A stretch of DNA of 64,000 bases from an uncultured Bacteroidales bacterium. GTDB lineage: Bacteria; Bacteroidota; Bacteroidia; Bacteroidales; Muribaculaceae. The notes below the pieces were generated by a model, which made no database searches, was not told the origin of the DNA, and saw only the letters and a program-made list of their open reading frames with translations. The translations under genes were made by a program, and so were the position numbers. This document shows, in pieces, positions 18,234-27,505 of this stretch; the first letter of the stretch is position 1; each line of letters starts with the position of its first letter. The stretch spans positions 31,405 to 95,404 of the forward strand of contig UQMZ01000008.1 of assembly GCA_900542185.1 (NCBI GenBank), in the 5' to 3' direction.

Positions 18234-18890
18234 ATGATTGATCCGAAAGACAAACGCCTGATACAACTGATAGGCATAACATACAACCAGATAGAAAACG
18301 GCGTGTATGCCGTTATCCTGCAGGAGGTGAACGGCAGCAGACGCGTGCCGATCATCATAGGCTTTCCCGAAGCGCAGTCCATAGAGTGCAAGTTGCAGGA
18401 GATAGCCACGCCACGACCCCTGACCCACGACCTGATGGTGAACCTGATGTCCACCTTCGGCATCGCGTTGCGCGAGGTAGAGATATACCGTCTGCCATCC
18501 GGAGTGTTCGCCGCCGAACTGGTGCTGTACGCCAACGGCGAACGCCGTATAGTCGATTCGCGCAGTTCGGACGCCATCGCGCTGGCAATACGCGTTGGCG
18601 CACCCATATACACCTCCCTCCAGGTACTCGACGAAGTGGGCTTCGTACCGACTGATGACGATCAGACACCACAACGCGGAGACGTCAGGGCTGAACAGAA
18701 AACCGTTCAGCCCAGAACCCGCAGGCAGTCGGTCAAGGAACTCGAAGCCGAGATGCGGCGCGCGGCTGAAAACGAAGATTACAAACTTGCGGCACGTCTG
18801 AAAAAGGAAATCGACAGCCGCAATGCCGAGAACAATAAAAATACAGATACCATTAACGAAACGGATACTAACAACAACACTATCCTCTGA
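18234..18890 (+). CDS. Bifunctional nuclease (DUF151) with UVR-like tail
   Basis: 218 residues from ATG 18234. Residues 1-135 are a BFN/DUF151 domain (RRVPIIIGFPEAQSIECKLQ, SRSSDAIALAIRVGAPIY); plant homologues have RNase and DNase activity, bacterial ones are largely uncharacterised. Residues about 165-195 (KELEAEMRRAAENEDYKLAARLKKEI) form a UvrB/UvrC-type helical hairpin, a usual combination in Bacteroidetes. The tail is Asn/Thr-rich. Followed 6 bases later by argR. Confidence 0.85.
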   Translation: MIDPKDKRLIQLIGITYNQIENGVYAVILQEVNGSRRVPIIIGFPEAQSIECKLQEIATPRPLTHDLMVNLMSTFGIALREVEIYRLPSGVFAAELVLYANGERRIVDSRSSDAIALAIRVGAPIYTSLQVLDEVGFVPTDDDQTPQRGDVRAEQKTVQPRTRRQSVKELEAEMRRAAENEDYKLAARLKKEIDSRNAENNKNTDTINETDTNNNTIL

Positions 18891-18896
18891 CCTACC

Positions 18897-19373
18897 ATGA
18901 AAAATAGAAAGCAACGTATTGAACTGATGGTTAAGCTGATCCGCAACAAATGCATCGGATCGCAGGACGAACTGGCCGCTCTGCTGGCCGAACATGGATA
19001 CACCGTGACCCAGGCCACACTGTCACGCGACCTCAAAATGCTGAAGACCACCAAGGTCCCTACCGACCGAGGCACGTACGTCTACACTCTCCCCGACTCC
19101 AACACCCTCAAGGATAAATTGCTGGCCCGAGGTCGAATGGACCTCAACACCAACTATCAAAGCGGCTTCATATCGCTGGATTTCTCGGGCAACATCGTCG
19201 TGATCAAGACCCGCAACGGATATGCCGCCGGTCTGGCCTACGACATCGACATGCACGACTTTAAAGAAATACTCGGCACCATACCCGGGTCGGACACCAT
19301 CTTCGCAATCCTGCGCGAGGGAGTGACTCACGAGGATGCACGAAAAGTACTCTCTCAACTTCTGCCACTCTGA
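18897..19373 (+). CDS. argR: Arginine repressor ArgR
   Basis: 158 residues. N-terminal winged helix with GYTVTQATLSRDLKMLKTTKV (recognition helix), C-terminal oligomerisation and arginine-binding domain with GSDTIFAILREG at the position of the GTDDT-type motif. It should repress arginine synthesis genes when arginine binds the hexamer. Its neighbours are an ArgC-like protein and, two genes on, arginine decarboxylase, a sensible arginine-related cluster. Confidence 0.9.
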   Translation: MKNRKQRIELMVKLIRNKCIGSQDELAALLAEHGYTVTQATLSRDLKMLKTTKVPTDRGTYVYTLPDSNTLKDKLLARGRMDLNTNYQSGFISLDFSGNIVVIKTRNGYAAGLAYDIDMHDFKEILGTIPGSDTIFAILREGVTHEDARKVLSQLLPL

Positions 19374-19391
19374 TTATGATACGAATATGAT

Positions 19392-20312
19392 ATGATACGA
19401 ACAGTGATATTGGGTGCCGACACCCCCGATGCCGGCGAACTGGTCCGGATAATTTCAATGCATCCGGACATCGAGCTGGTATGCGCCCAGGCCTACGGCA
19501 AGGAGGGCCGGGCCCTCACCTCCCAGCACCACGGTTTGATCGGCGAGACCGAACTGACGTTCACAACGGTGCCCGCACCGGCTAAATGCGATGTCGTGCT
19601 TGACTTCTCCGAGCATGGCGAGCCTGCGATTGTCAGCAGACTGGCTTCCGCTTTCCCTGAAGCCAGGTTTATACGTCTGGACCGCTGCCAGGCTCCCGAC
19701 AATGGCAACGATTGGGTTTATGGTCTGCCTGAAATCAACCGAAAGGCCTTGGTGCGCGGCGCCAGGTTCGCGGCTGTGCCCAATTCTTTCGCGTCAATGG
19801 CTCTCGTGGCCCTCTACCCCCTGGCGCTAAACCTGCTCCTTAACTCCGATATCACGCTCGACATAGAGGCACCCCAGGACATCATCGACGAGACGGACAT
19901 CCGAGCCATCGAACGCGAGATAACCCGAGAGCTCAAACTGGCTCAGACCAGTTTCAAGGGCAACGTGACCGTACGCACATCGCTCAGCAACACGCGCCGT
20001 ACCGCATCCCTCCACCTTGACCTCCCCTGCTCGCTCTCGCTTGACGAACTCCTCAGGATTTACGGCATGTACGACGACCATCACTTCGCCTTCCCCGTCA
20101 TGATGCCCGTCGGTCCCTCGGAAGTGGCCGGCACAGACAAGTGCGTCATCTCCCTCTCCAAGCCCGACCCCGACACACTCCACATAGACGCCTCGGCAGA
20201 CTGCCGGATGCGGGGAGCCGCCGGAGAGGCAGTGCATATCCTCAACCTGATGTGCGGTCTGCACGAACGTACAGGACTCGCGCTAAAGGCCATCGACTTT
20301 CACCCAATCTGA
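19392..20312 (+). CDS. ArgC-like protein lacking the catalytic cysteine
   Basis: 306 residues. The overall match to N-acetyl-gamma-glutamyl-phosphate reductase is clear: N-terminal Rossmann start, VYGLPEINRKAL (about 109-120), and C-terminal MRGAAGEAVHILNLMCGLHERTGL. But the active-site block that normally reads NPGCYAT reads VPNSFAS (129-135), with Ser132 at the catalytic Cys position, and the usual catalytic His block (HxHxPE) is not seen. The nucleotide-binding loop GATGYTG is also altered (GADTPDAG). It cannot work as a normal ArgC. It lies 18 bases after argR; it may be a regulatory or scaffold paralogue, or have a new substrate. Confidence 0.7.
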   Translation: MIRTVILGADTPDAGELVRIISMHPDIELVCAQAYGKEGRALTSQHHGLIGETELTFTTVPAPAKCDVVLDFSEHGEPAIVSRLASAFPEARFIRLDRCQAPDNGNDWVYGLPEINRKALVRGARFAAVPNSFASMALVALYPLALNLLLNSDITLDIEAPQDIIDETDIRAIEREITRELKLAQTSFKGNVTVRTSLSNTRRTASLHLDLPCSLSLDELLRIYGMYDDHHFAFPVMMPVGPSEVAGTDKCVISLSKPDPDTLHIDASADCRMRGAAGEAVHILNLMCGLHERTGLALKAIDFHPI

Positions 20313-20320
20313 TATCCGCA

Positions 20321-20653
20321 ATGTCCGTCAATAAAGTAATACTCCTCGGCTATGTGGGCCGCGACCCGGAAATCAGGTTCCCACAACCCGGTTTCCAGCT
20401 CGCCATGCTCACCCTGGCCACTAACGAGACCGTCGGCAATCCTCCTGCCGAAATCACCGAATGGCATAACCTCGTGATGACCGGCAAGAACGCCGAACTG
20501 GCCGAAAAATATATCCGCAAGGGCACGAGACTCTATGTGGAAGGACGGCTGCGCACCCGCGAATACGAAGACAAGTTCAAGATTCGACGCCGCATCACCG
20601 AAATTCATGTGGACCGCGTCGAACTTTTAGGCCGCTCATCCGCTTCTCAATAA
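20321..20653 (+). CDS. ssb: Single-stranded DNA-binding protein
   Basis: 110 residues from ATG 20321. One OB-fold with MSVNKVILLGYVGRDPEIR, TEWHNLVMTGKNAELAEKYI and GTRLYVEGRLRTREY, all typical of SSB. It is shorter than standard SSB and lacks the acidic C-terminal tail that recruits partner proteins, ending instead in GRSSASQ. A second full-length SSB may exist elsewhere in the genome. Confidence 0.88.
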   Translation: MSVNKVILLGYVGRDPEIRFPQPGFQLAMLTLATNETVGNPPAEITEWHNLVMTGKNAELAEKYIRKGTRLYVEGRLRTREYEDKFKIRRRITEIHVDRVELLGRSSASQ

Positions 20654-20701
20654 TAAAGCAATATAACCCATCCGGCTATGCCGGTCTAATCCGATAGAAA
20701 A

Positions 20702-22597
20702 ATGCGTAAATGGCGTATTGAAGATTCTGCCGAACTCTACAACATCCCCGGCTGGGGACTGAAATATTTCTCCATCAACGACAAGGGCCACGTGCAGGTC
20801 ACCCCCAAGGAGAACGGGCCTGCCATCGACCTGAAGGAAGTGATGGACACTCTGCAGCTGCGCGACGTGCAGGCGCCTGTGCTACTCCGTTTCCCCGACA
20901 TACTCGACGACCGTATCCGCAAGATTTCCGAATGTTTCGGACGCGCGGCCCAGGAATATGAGTATCAGGGCAACAACTATATAGTCTATCCCATCAAGGT
21001 GAACCAGATGCAGCCGGTGGTGAGCGAGATAGTTAGCCACGGCAACAAGTACAACATCGGGCTGGAGGCCGGCTCAAAGCCTGAGCTGCATGCCGTACTG
21101 GCTGTCAACACCCACGAAGACAGCATCATAGTCTGCAACGGATACAAGGACGAGGACTATGTGGAATTGGCTCTGCTGGCACAGAAGATGGGACGCCGCA
21201 TCTTCATCGTGGTGGAGAAAATCAACGAACTCAAGCTGATAGCCAACGTGGCGCGCCGTCTGAACGTGACGCCCACCATCGGCATACGCATCAAGCTGTC
21301 GTCGTCCGGATCCGGCAAATGGGAGGAATCGGGCGGAGACGTCAGCAAGTTCGGACTCAATTCCTCCGAGCTGCTCGACGCGCTGCAGTTCCTGGAGCAC
21401 AACAAGATGATGGGATGCCTGAAGCTGATACACTTCCACATCGGCAGCCAGATCACCAAGATACGCCGTATCAAGAACGCCTTGCGCGAGGCCATGCAGT
21501 TCTACGTGCAGTTGCAGAAATCGGGCTTCGAGATCGATTTCGTCGACATAGGCGGCGGCCTCGGCGTGGACTACGACGGCACACGCTCGTCCAGTGGCGA
21601 GAATTCCATGAACTATTCCATCCAGGAATATGTCAACGACTCGGTGTCGTCGCTGGTGGACGTCTGCACCAAGAACAATCTGAAGCACCCCAACATCATC
21701 ACCGAATCGGGACGTTCGCTTACCGCCCATCATTCCGTGCTGATAATTCAGGCTCTGGAGACAGCCCAGCTCCCGATATGGGACGACAACGAGACTCTGG
21801 ACGAGGATGCCCACGAACTGGCCCGCGAGCTTTACAACATCTGGGACAAGATTGACCCGGCGCGTATGTTCGAGGACTGGCACGACGCGCTGCAGATCCG
21901 CGAGGAGGCGCTGGAGCTGTTCAGCCTCGGCCTTCTATCGCTGCGCGACCGCGCCCGTATCGAGAAGCTGTTCTGGTCCGTGGCCCGCGACGTGCGCGAC
22001 CTGTCGGGCAACATGAAGCATCCCCCGGAAGAACTCCGCAAAGCGGCGCGAATGCTGCCCGAGAAATATTTCTGCAATTTCTCGCTGTTCCAGTCGCTCC
22101 CCGATTCATGGGCCATCGACCAGATGTTCCCCATCATGCCTATATCGCGTCTTGACGAGAAACCGACGCACCAGTGCACCATCCAGGACATCACCTGCGA
22201 CTCCGACGGCAAGATCAACCGTTTCGTGGCTCCGTCGGGCAGCAGCTACTGCCTCAACGTGCATGGCATAAAGGCCAACGAGCCTTATTACCTCGGCGTG
22301 TTCCTGGTCGGTGCCTATCAGGAGATATTGGGCGACCTGCACAATCTGTTCGGCGATACCAACGCCGTGCACATCACGCTGAACAAGGACAGCTACGAGA
22401 TAGCGCAGATCATAGACGGACAGGCCGTGGCCGATGTGCTGGACTATGTGGAGTACAATCCCAAGCGGCTGGTGCGCAACCTGGAGACCTGGGTAACGGC
22501 CTGCATGAAGCGAGGCGCCATCACGCCCGAGGAGGGCCGGCAGTTCCTCAACAACTACCGCTCGGGCCTGTACGGCGGCACATATCTGGAACGCTGA
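20702..22597 (+). CDS. speA: Biosynthetic arginine decarboxylase
   Basis: 631 residues, expected size. PLP lysine in YPIKVNQM (K99), the SGSGKWEESGGDVSKFGL segment, HFHIGSQI and the DIGGGLGVDYDGT motif are all characteristic. It converts arginine to agmatine, the first step of the spermidine pathway used by gut Bacteroidales. Context next to argR fits. The stop overlaps the truA start (TGATG), so the two are coupled. Confidence 0.95.
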   Translation: MRKWRIEDSAELYNIPGWGLKYFSINDKGHVQVTPKENGPAIDLKEVMDTLQLRDVQAPVLLRFPDILDDRIRKISECFGRAAQEYEYQGNNYIVYPIKVNQMQPVVSEIVSHGNKYNIGLEAGSKPELHAVLAVNTHEDSIIVCNGYKDEDYVELALLAQKMGRRIFIVVEKINELKLIANVARRLNVTPTIGIRIKLSSSGSGKWEESGGDVSKFGLNSSELLDALQFLEHNKMMGCLKLIHFHIGSQITKIRRIKNALREAMQFYVQLQKSGFEIDFVDIGGGLGVDYDGTRSSSGENSMNYSIQEYVNDSVSSLVDVCTKNNLKHPNIITESGRSLTAHHSVLIIQALETAQLPIWDDNETLDEDAHELARELYNIWDKIDPARMFEDWHDALQIREEALELFSLGLLSLRDRARIEKLFWSVARDVRDLSGNMKHPPEELRKAARMLPEKYFCNFSLFQSLPDSWAIDQMFPIMPISRLDEKPTHQCTIQDITCDSDGKINRFVAPSGSSYCLNVHGIKANEPYYLGVFLVGAYQEILGDLHNLFGDTNAVHITLNKDSYEIAQIIDGQAVADVLDYVEYNPKRLVRNLETWVTACMKRGAITPEEGRQFLNNYRSGLYGGTYLER

Positions 22598-23361
22598 TGC
22601 GCCGGTTCCTGAAGTTGAGTTATTCGGGAGCGCCGTTCCACGGCTGGCAGTCTCAGCCCAATGCCGTGAGCGTGCAGCAATGCATCGAGGAGGCTCTTGC
22701 CACTGTGCTTCGCGCCCCTACGCCTATCGTCGGGGCCGGACGGACGGACACCGGCGTCAACGCCCGCGTGATGTACGCCCACTTCGACACCGACACGGAT
22801 ATTCCGGACAGACAACGGTTCCTCACGGCCCTCAACAGACTGTGCGGACCCGGCATATCGCTGCAGGACCTGATAGATGTAGCGCCTGACGCGCACGCCC
22901 GCTTTGACGCCTCAAAACGTACGTACAAGTATTTCGTCACGTTTCAGAAATCGCCGTTTCTCTGTCCGCTCAGCTGGCACTCCCCCACGCATCTGGACGT
23001 GGACCTGATGAACCGTGGCGCACGGATACTGACCGAAACCAGCGACTTCACGTCGTTCGCCAAACTCCATTCCGACGCCAAGACCAACATCTGCCGCGTC
23101 TCCGAGGCCCGTTGGGAACCGTGGCACAACTCTTTCGGCACGCCGGGACTGGTGTTCACCATCTCGGCCGACAGGTTCCTGCGCAACATGGTGCGCGCGG
23201 TGGTCGGCACGCTTGTGGACATGGGGCGCGGCAAACTATCGGAACAGGGTCTGCGCGACATCATCGCCGCCAAGGACCGCTGCGCCGCAGGAACTTCGAT
23301 GCCGCCCCAGGCGTTGTTTCTGTGGGACATCGAATATCCATATATCAAATCAGAAATCTAA
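22597..23361 (+). CDS. truA: tRNA pseudouridine(38-40) synthase TruA
   Basis: 254 residues from the ATG that overlaps the speA stop. Catalytic Asp D51 in GAGRTDTGVNA, plus SKRTYKYFV and FLRNMVRAVVGTLVDMGRGK near the C-terminus. It isomerises U38-U40 of tRNA anticodon stems. Length and motifs intact. Confidence 0.94.
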   Translation: MRRFLKLSYSGAPFHGWQSQPNAVSVQQCIEEALATVLRAPTPIVGAGRTDTGVNARVMYAHFDTDTDIPDRQRFLTALNRLCGPGISLQDLIDVAPDAHARFDASKRTYKYFVTFQKSPFLCPLSWHSPTHLDVDLMNRGARILTETSDFTSFAKLHSDAKTNICRVSEARWEPWHNSFGTPGLVFTISADRFLRNMVRAVVGTLVDMGRGKLSEQGLRDIIAAKDRCAAGTSMPPQALFLWDIEYPYIKSEI

Positions 23362-23373
23362 ACCGGATTGCTT

Positions 23374-25383
23374 ATGAATCCTCAAGAACGAATCCTGTTC
23401 CTGCGCAAGGAGCTGAACAGACACAACCATAATTACTACGTTAACAACGCTCCGGAAATCACCGATCAGGAGTTCGACCGCCTGATGCGCGAGCTTGAGG
23501 ATCTGGAGAAGGCGCATCCTGAATTTGACGACCCTCTGTCGCCGACAAAGCGCGTGGGTTCAGACCTGACCAAAGGATTTGAACATGTGGTACACGAGCG
23601 CCCCATGATGTCGCTGGCCAACACTTACAGCATCGACGAGGTCGATGACTGGTTCATGCGCATATCCAAGGCATTAGAGGGCCAGGATTACGACATCGTG
23701 GGCGAGATGAAATTCGACGGCACGTCCATATCCATCACCTACGAGCATGGCCGCATGGTGCGTGCCGTGACCCGTGGCGACGGCACACAGGGCGACGACG
23801 TCACCGCAAACGTGATGACCATACGCAGTGTGCCTCTCGAGCTGCTGCCGGGCGACTGGCCCGACAAGTTCGAGATACGCGGCGAGATACTGATGCCCTG
23901 GCATGTGTTCGAGAAACTGAACGCCGAACGCGCGGCCAACGAGGAACCGCTGTTCGCCAATCCCCGCAACGCCGCTTCCGGCACGCTCAAGACGCAGGAT
24001 TCGCGCGAGGTAGGCCGCCGTCACCTCGACGCCCGCTTCTATTACCTGTTGGGCGACAACCTTCCCTTCGACAATCATTACGAGAATATGCTGGCCGCTC
24101 AGCACTGGGGATTCAAGGTGTCCAAAGCCATGACCACCATGAAGACGCTGAAGGAGGTGGACGACTTCATAGCATACTGGGACGAGCATCGCAAGGAACT
24201 GCCGGTGGCCACCGACGGCCTGGTGTTCAAGGTGAACAGTCTGCGCCAGCAGCTCAACCTCGGTTCCACAGCAAAATCGCCGCGCTGGGCCGTGGCCTTC
24301 AAGTTCAATCCGGAGCGTGAATGCACTCCCCTGCGTTTCGTGTCGTTCGAGACCGGACGCATGGGTATCGTCACTCCCGTGGCCAACCTGGAGCCGGTGC
24401 AGCTGTCGGGCACCATCGTGAAGCGTGCTTCGCTGCACAATGACGACATAATGCAGGAACTGGACATCCGTCAGGGCGACTGGCTATATGTGGAGAAAGC
24501 CGGCGAAATCATCCCGCAGATTGTGGGCGTGGACAAGGAGCACCGCAAGCCGGACGCGGAAACAATCAAGTTCGTGACGCACTGTCCGGAATGCGGCACG
24601 AAGCTGGAACGCATCTACGGCGAGGCAGCCTGGTGCTGTCCCAACAAGTATGGCTGTCCGCCGCAGATCACAGGTAGGATAACGCACTTCTGCGCACGCC
24701 GCATGATGAACATAGACGGCATCGGCGAGGAAACGGCCGAACTGCTTTATAAGGCCGGTCTGGTGGAAAACATCGGCCAGATCTATGACCTGACGGTCGA
24801 CAAGCTGGCACGCCTGGACCGTATCGGCGAGAAGTCGGCGCAACGCATCGTCAAGGGGATAGAGGATTCCAAGTCTGTACCGTTCGAGCGAGTGCTGTAC
24901 GCCCTTTCCATTCCCAACGTGGGCGAGACCACGGCCAAGCGACTGGCCGCGGGCGTTATCTCGATGGACAATCTGCTGAGCATGTCGGTCGAACAGATAG
25001 CCGCCATCCAGGACATCGGTCCGGTGATAGCCGAAGGCATCTACACCTTCCTGCGCGAGCCACAGAACATGCTGAACATCGAGGCGCTGACGAAGGCCGG
25101 CGTCACCATGCAGGTAGACGAAGCCAGGTTGGCCCCGACAGGTACGGCACTGGAGGGCAAGACCATCGTGATTTCCGGCACGTTCTCGCATCACAGCCGC
25201 GACGAATACAAGGAGATAATCACACGCGAGGGAGGCAAGAACGCCGGTTCCATCAGCAAGAAGACCAGCTTCGTCCTCGCCGGAGAGAACATGGGCCCCG
25301 CCAAGCGCGACAAATGCACCCAGCTCGGCATCCCCATGCTGACCGAAGACGAGTTCCTCGCCCTCCTCAACGAATCGGAATAA
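23374..25383 (+). CDS. ligA: NAD-dependent DNA ligase LigA
   Basis: 669 residues from ATG 23374. Domain Ia with HNHNYYV, adenylation domain with active-site Lys K113 in EMKFDGTSI, OB-fold, four-Cys zinc finger (CPECG..CCPNKYGC), helix-hairpin-helix region (IDGIGEETAELL, LDRIGEKSAQRI, IPNVGETTAKRL) and a C-terminal BRCT domain (GKTIVISGTFSHHSRDEYKEII). Complete and likely the essential replicative ligase. Last gene of the rightward run. Confidence 0.96.
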   Translation: MNPQERILFLRKELNRHNHNYYVNNAPEITDQEFDRLMRELEDLEKAHPEFDDPLSPTKRVGSDLTKGFEHVVHERPMMSLANTYSIDEVDDWFMRISKALEGQDYDIVGEMKFDGTSISITYEHGRMVRAVTRGDGTQGDDVTANVMTIRSVPLELLPGDWPDKFEIRGEILMPWHVFEKLNAERAANEEPLFANPRNAASGTLKTQDSREVGRRHLDARFYYLLGDNLPFDNHYENMLAAQHWGFKVSKAMTTMKTLKEVDDFIAYWDEHRKELPVATDGLVFKVNSLRQQLNLGSTAKSPRWAVAFKFNPERECTPLRFVSFETGRMGIVTPVANLEPVQLSGTIVKRASLHNDDIMQELDIRQGDWLYVEKAGEIIPQIVGVDKEHRKPDAETIKFVTHCPECGTKLERIYGEAAWCCPNKYGCPPQITGRITHFCARRMMNIDGIGEETAELLYKAGLVENIGQIYDLTVDKLARLDRIGEKSAQRIVKGIEDSKSVPFERVLYALSIPNVGETTAKRLAAGVISMDNLLSMSVEQIAAIQDIGPVIAEGIYTFLREPQNMLNIEALTKAGVTMQVDEARLAPTGTALEGKTIVISGTFSHHSRDEYKEIITREGGKNAGSISKKTSFVLAGENMGPAKRDKCTQLGIPMLTEDEFLALLNESE

Positions 25384-25399
25384 TTCGCTGTATCCCAGT

Positions 25400-25448
25400 T
25401 GCGCTTACTGGAATGGCGATGTCCTCATCGCCATCGAATCATGGCGCA
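25400..25448. repeat. Hairpin repeat, left copy
   Basis: Core 25406-25435 is a 30-base sequence repeated inverted at 27420-27449 with one difference. It contains the hairpin GGCGATG-TCCT-CATCGCC and is enclosed by a further pair TGCGC/GCGCA. The right copy has the same core but different outer pairing bases. Looks like a dispersed palindromic element. Confidence 0.75.
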
Positions 25449-25476
25449 CGACAATTATTAGATTTCAATTATTGAA

Positions 25477-25508
25477 TTTGGATAATTGGAATCTAATAAT
25501 TAATTTTG
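25477..25508 (+). promoter_or_regulatory. Promoter of the ATPase gene
   Basis: TTTG (25477-25480), 20-base spacer, TAATTTTG (25501-25508); start predicted near 25513, leader about 76 bases. Confidence 0.75.
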
Positions 25509-25588
25509 TGGCGATAACACATGCTACAAAGGCTTTCGCTTTAGGCAGCTCGGTTCCTTTAGATTCTGTTCATTAAATATCGGTGATT

Positions 25589-26740
25589 ATGGATACGGTA
25601 AAGAATCCCTTCGTATTGGGGCATAAAATAGAGAGACCATATTTTTGCGACCGCGAGGATGAGGAGCGGTCGCTTGTGTCGGCTGTAACCAACGGCAGGA
25701 ATGTTGTTCTGATTTCGCCTCGTCGAATGGGCAAGACTTCGCTGATCCATATCGCCATGAACGATTCTGACGAAATACGTCAGGAAAATCTGACGGTATT
25801 TCTGGACATCCTGCAGACCGGCACCCTGAGCGAATTTACCTATCTGTTGGGGAAGGCCGTGTTCAACAGCCTGCGCCTCACCGGCGCGACAAGACTCCGA
25901 GGCTTCCTGGCGGCACTGAAATCACTGAAGGGGTCATTTGGATTCGACCCCATGAGCGGAACGCCTACTTTCAACGTGCAGTTGGGCGACATTCATAATC
26001 CCGAATATACGCTTGAGGAAATATTCTCGTATGTGGAACAGAGCGACCGTCCGGTTGTGATAGCGATAGACGAGTTTCAGCAGATCACCAAATATCCGGA
26101 GAAGAACGTCGAGGCGATATTGCGCTCTCATATACAGCGCATGAGCAACGCCACATTCATATTCGCCGGCAGCGAACGCCATATATTGCAGGAGATGTTC
26201 ATATCCTCCAAGCGTCCATTCTATAACAGTGCCGAGCTGATGCATTTAGGCCCGATACCTGAAGGAATGTATGCGGAGTTCGCGCATCATCTTTTCAGGG
26301 AGCGCAGGCGCGGTATAGATCGGGAATCAATCCGCAAGGTGTTCCGTCTGTTTGACGGCAACACGTTCTATATGCAACGCACCATGAACGGAGCTTTTGC
26401 CTCCACGCCGGAAGGCGGAGTGTGTGACGACGAGGCAATAATCAAGACCATACATGTAATGCTTGCCTCCAACGAGGTGATGTATCGCGAGATACTGTCG
26501 AATGTAAACGTGTCATCACGACAGACTCTGTATGCGTTGGCGGCAGACCGCATGGTGAACAGTCCGATGAGCGGGACGTTTCTCAAACGTCATGGATTGC
26601 CTTCGTCAAGTGTCGTGCAGAACGCCCTGAAGACACTTACCCGTTCTGGCTTTGTCTCCCGTTCCGAACAAGGATATTATCTGACCGACCCCTTGCTGCG
26701 TATCTTCATAAACAGCCTCTATTCCACCCCTGAAATATAA
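25589..26740 (+). CDS. AAA/STAND-type ATPase, AT-rich accessory gene
   Basis: 383 residues from ATG 25589. P-loop ISPRRMGKTSLIH (about 45-57), Walker B VVIAIDEFQQ (about 155) and a sensor-like FAGSERH. The C-terminal about 120 residues look like a winged helix (SSSVVQNALKTLTRSGFVSR). This matches the P-loop ATPase family common in archaea and gut Bacteroidetes, usually with no known function; some relatives have a nuclease domain, here there is none. It is flanked by inverted repeats together with the next lipoprotein gene, suggesting an acquired unit. Confidence 0.75.
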   Translation: MDTVKNPFVLGHKIERPYFCDREDEERSLVSAVTNGRNVVLISPRRMGKTSLIHIAMNDSDEIRQENLTVFLDILQTGTLSEFTYLLGKAVFNSLRLTGATRLRGFLAALKSLKGSFGFDPMSGTPTFNVQLGDIHNPEYTLEEIFSYVEQSDRPVVIAIDEFQQITKYPEKNVEAILRSHIQRMSNATFIFAGSERHILQEMFISSKRPFYNSAELMHLGPIPEGMYAEFAHHLFRERRRGIDRESIRKVFRLFDGNTFYMQRTMNGAFASTPEGGVCDDEAIIKTIHVMLASNEVMYREILSNVNVSSRQTLYALAADRMVNSPMSGTFLKRHGLPSSSVVQNALKTLTRSGFVSRSEQGYYLTDPLLRIFINSLYSTPEI

Positions 26741-26799
26741 GGCATCGTTCATTAAATCATTGGGAACTAACTGAAAACTATTGAAAGGATTTCTGCAAA

Positions 26800-27342
26800 A
26801 TGAAAAAGACTCTTTTTGTTTTTATGATGTGGGCGATGTGTCTGCTGATGTCTTGCGAGAAGCATGACGGGATACAATATTTCAAGGCAAAGTGCGTGGC
26901 GGAGTTGAACGGACAGTCGTACGTTGATCAGACACCGTTTACAATAAGTCCGAATGCAATCGTAACACCCTCCATATATTATGATGAAGCCGTAAGGTTC
27001 TCAACCTTGCTGCGTACTGGACTCAAAGGCGATACCGCCTTTGGCATTGATATAAATCTTTTCATCAACCCTAAAGATATTATCACTGATCGAGAATACA
27101 TAATCGAGAAACAGGATATCGAATCCATTGGCAATGAGCCTTCTGCATCGGATTATGTACGTTATTGCGAGAACAATGACATTTCGTATACTGATATTCT
27201 TTCGTACGCATACATGCAGTCGGAGATTCCAAGCAGATGTTCAATCAGATTCACGACCTTTGATCCTGAGAAACGCATATACCAAGGCTCCTTTACCCTG
27301 ACTTTCAGCGAAGGCACCCTCAAAGGCGAATTTGAGATTTAG
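26800..27342 (+). CDS. Putative lipoprotein of unknown function
   Basis: 180 residues with lipobox LLMSC at residues 15-19. The rest is predicted mainly beta, ending with YQGSFTLTFSEGTLKGEFEI, a strand pattern seen in several Bacteroidetes lipoprotein families of unknown function. No enzyme motifs. AT-rich. It lies 59 bases after the ATPase inside the same inverted repeats; a functional tie is possible but not shown. Confidence 0.65.
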   Translation: MKKTLFVFMMWAMCLLMSCEKHDGIQYFKAKCVAELNGQSYVDQTPFTISPNAIVTPSIYYDEAVRFSTLLRTGLKGDTAFGIDINLFINPKDIITDREYIIEKQDIESIGNEPSASDYVRYCENNDISYTDILSYAYMQSEIPSRCSIRFTTFDPEKRIYQGSFTLTFSEGTLKGEFEI

Positions 27343-27403
27343 CCACCCTGTCTATGTAAGTGTAGTAGCTGACACCCCGGAAGCTAAAATAGTGGCACGG
27401 AGT

Positions 27404-27462
27404 GCCCGCGCCTCTATCTGATGGCGATGAGGACATCGCCACTCCAGTATAGCAGCGCGGGC
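27404..27462. repeat. Hairpin repeat, right copy
   Basis: Inverted copy of the 25400-25448 element. The core 27420-27449 holds GGCGATG-AGGA-CATCGCC; an outer perfect 8-base stem GCCCGCGC (27404-27411) / GCGCGGGC (27455-27462) encloses it. It may double as terminator for the converging exporter operon. Confidence 0.75.
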
Positions 27463-27505
27463 TTCTCGATGGAAAAGAATGATTATAACGAGTGCCTATA
27501 AATGG

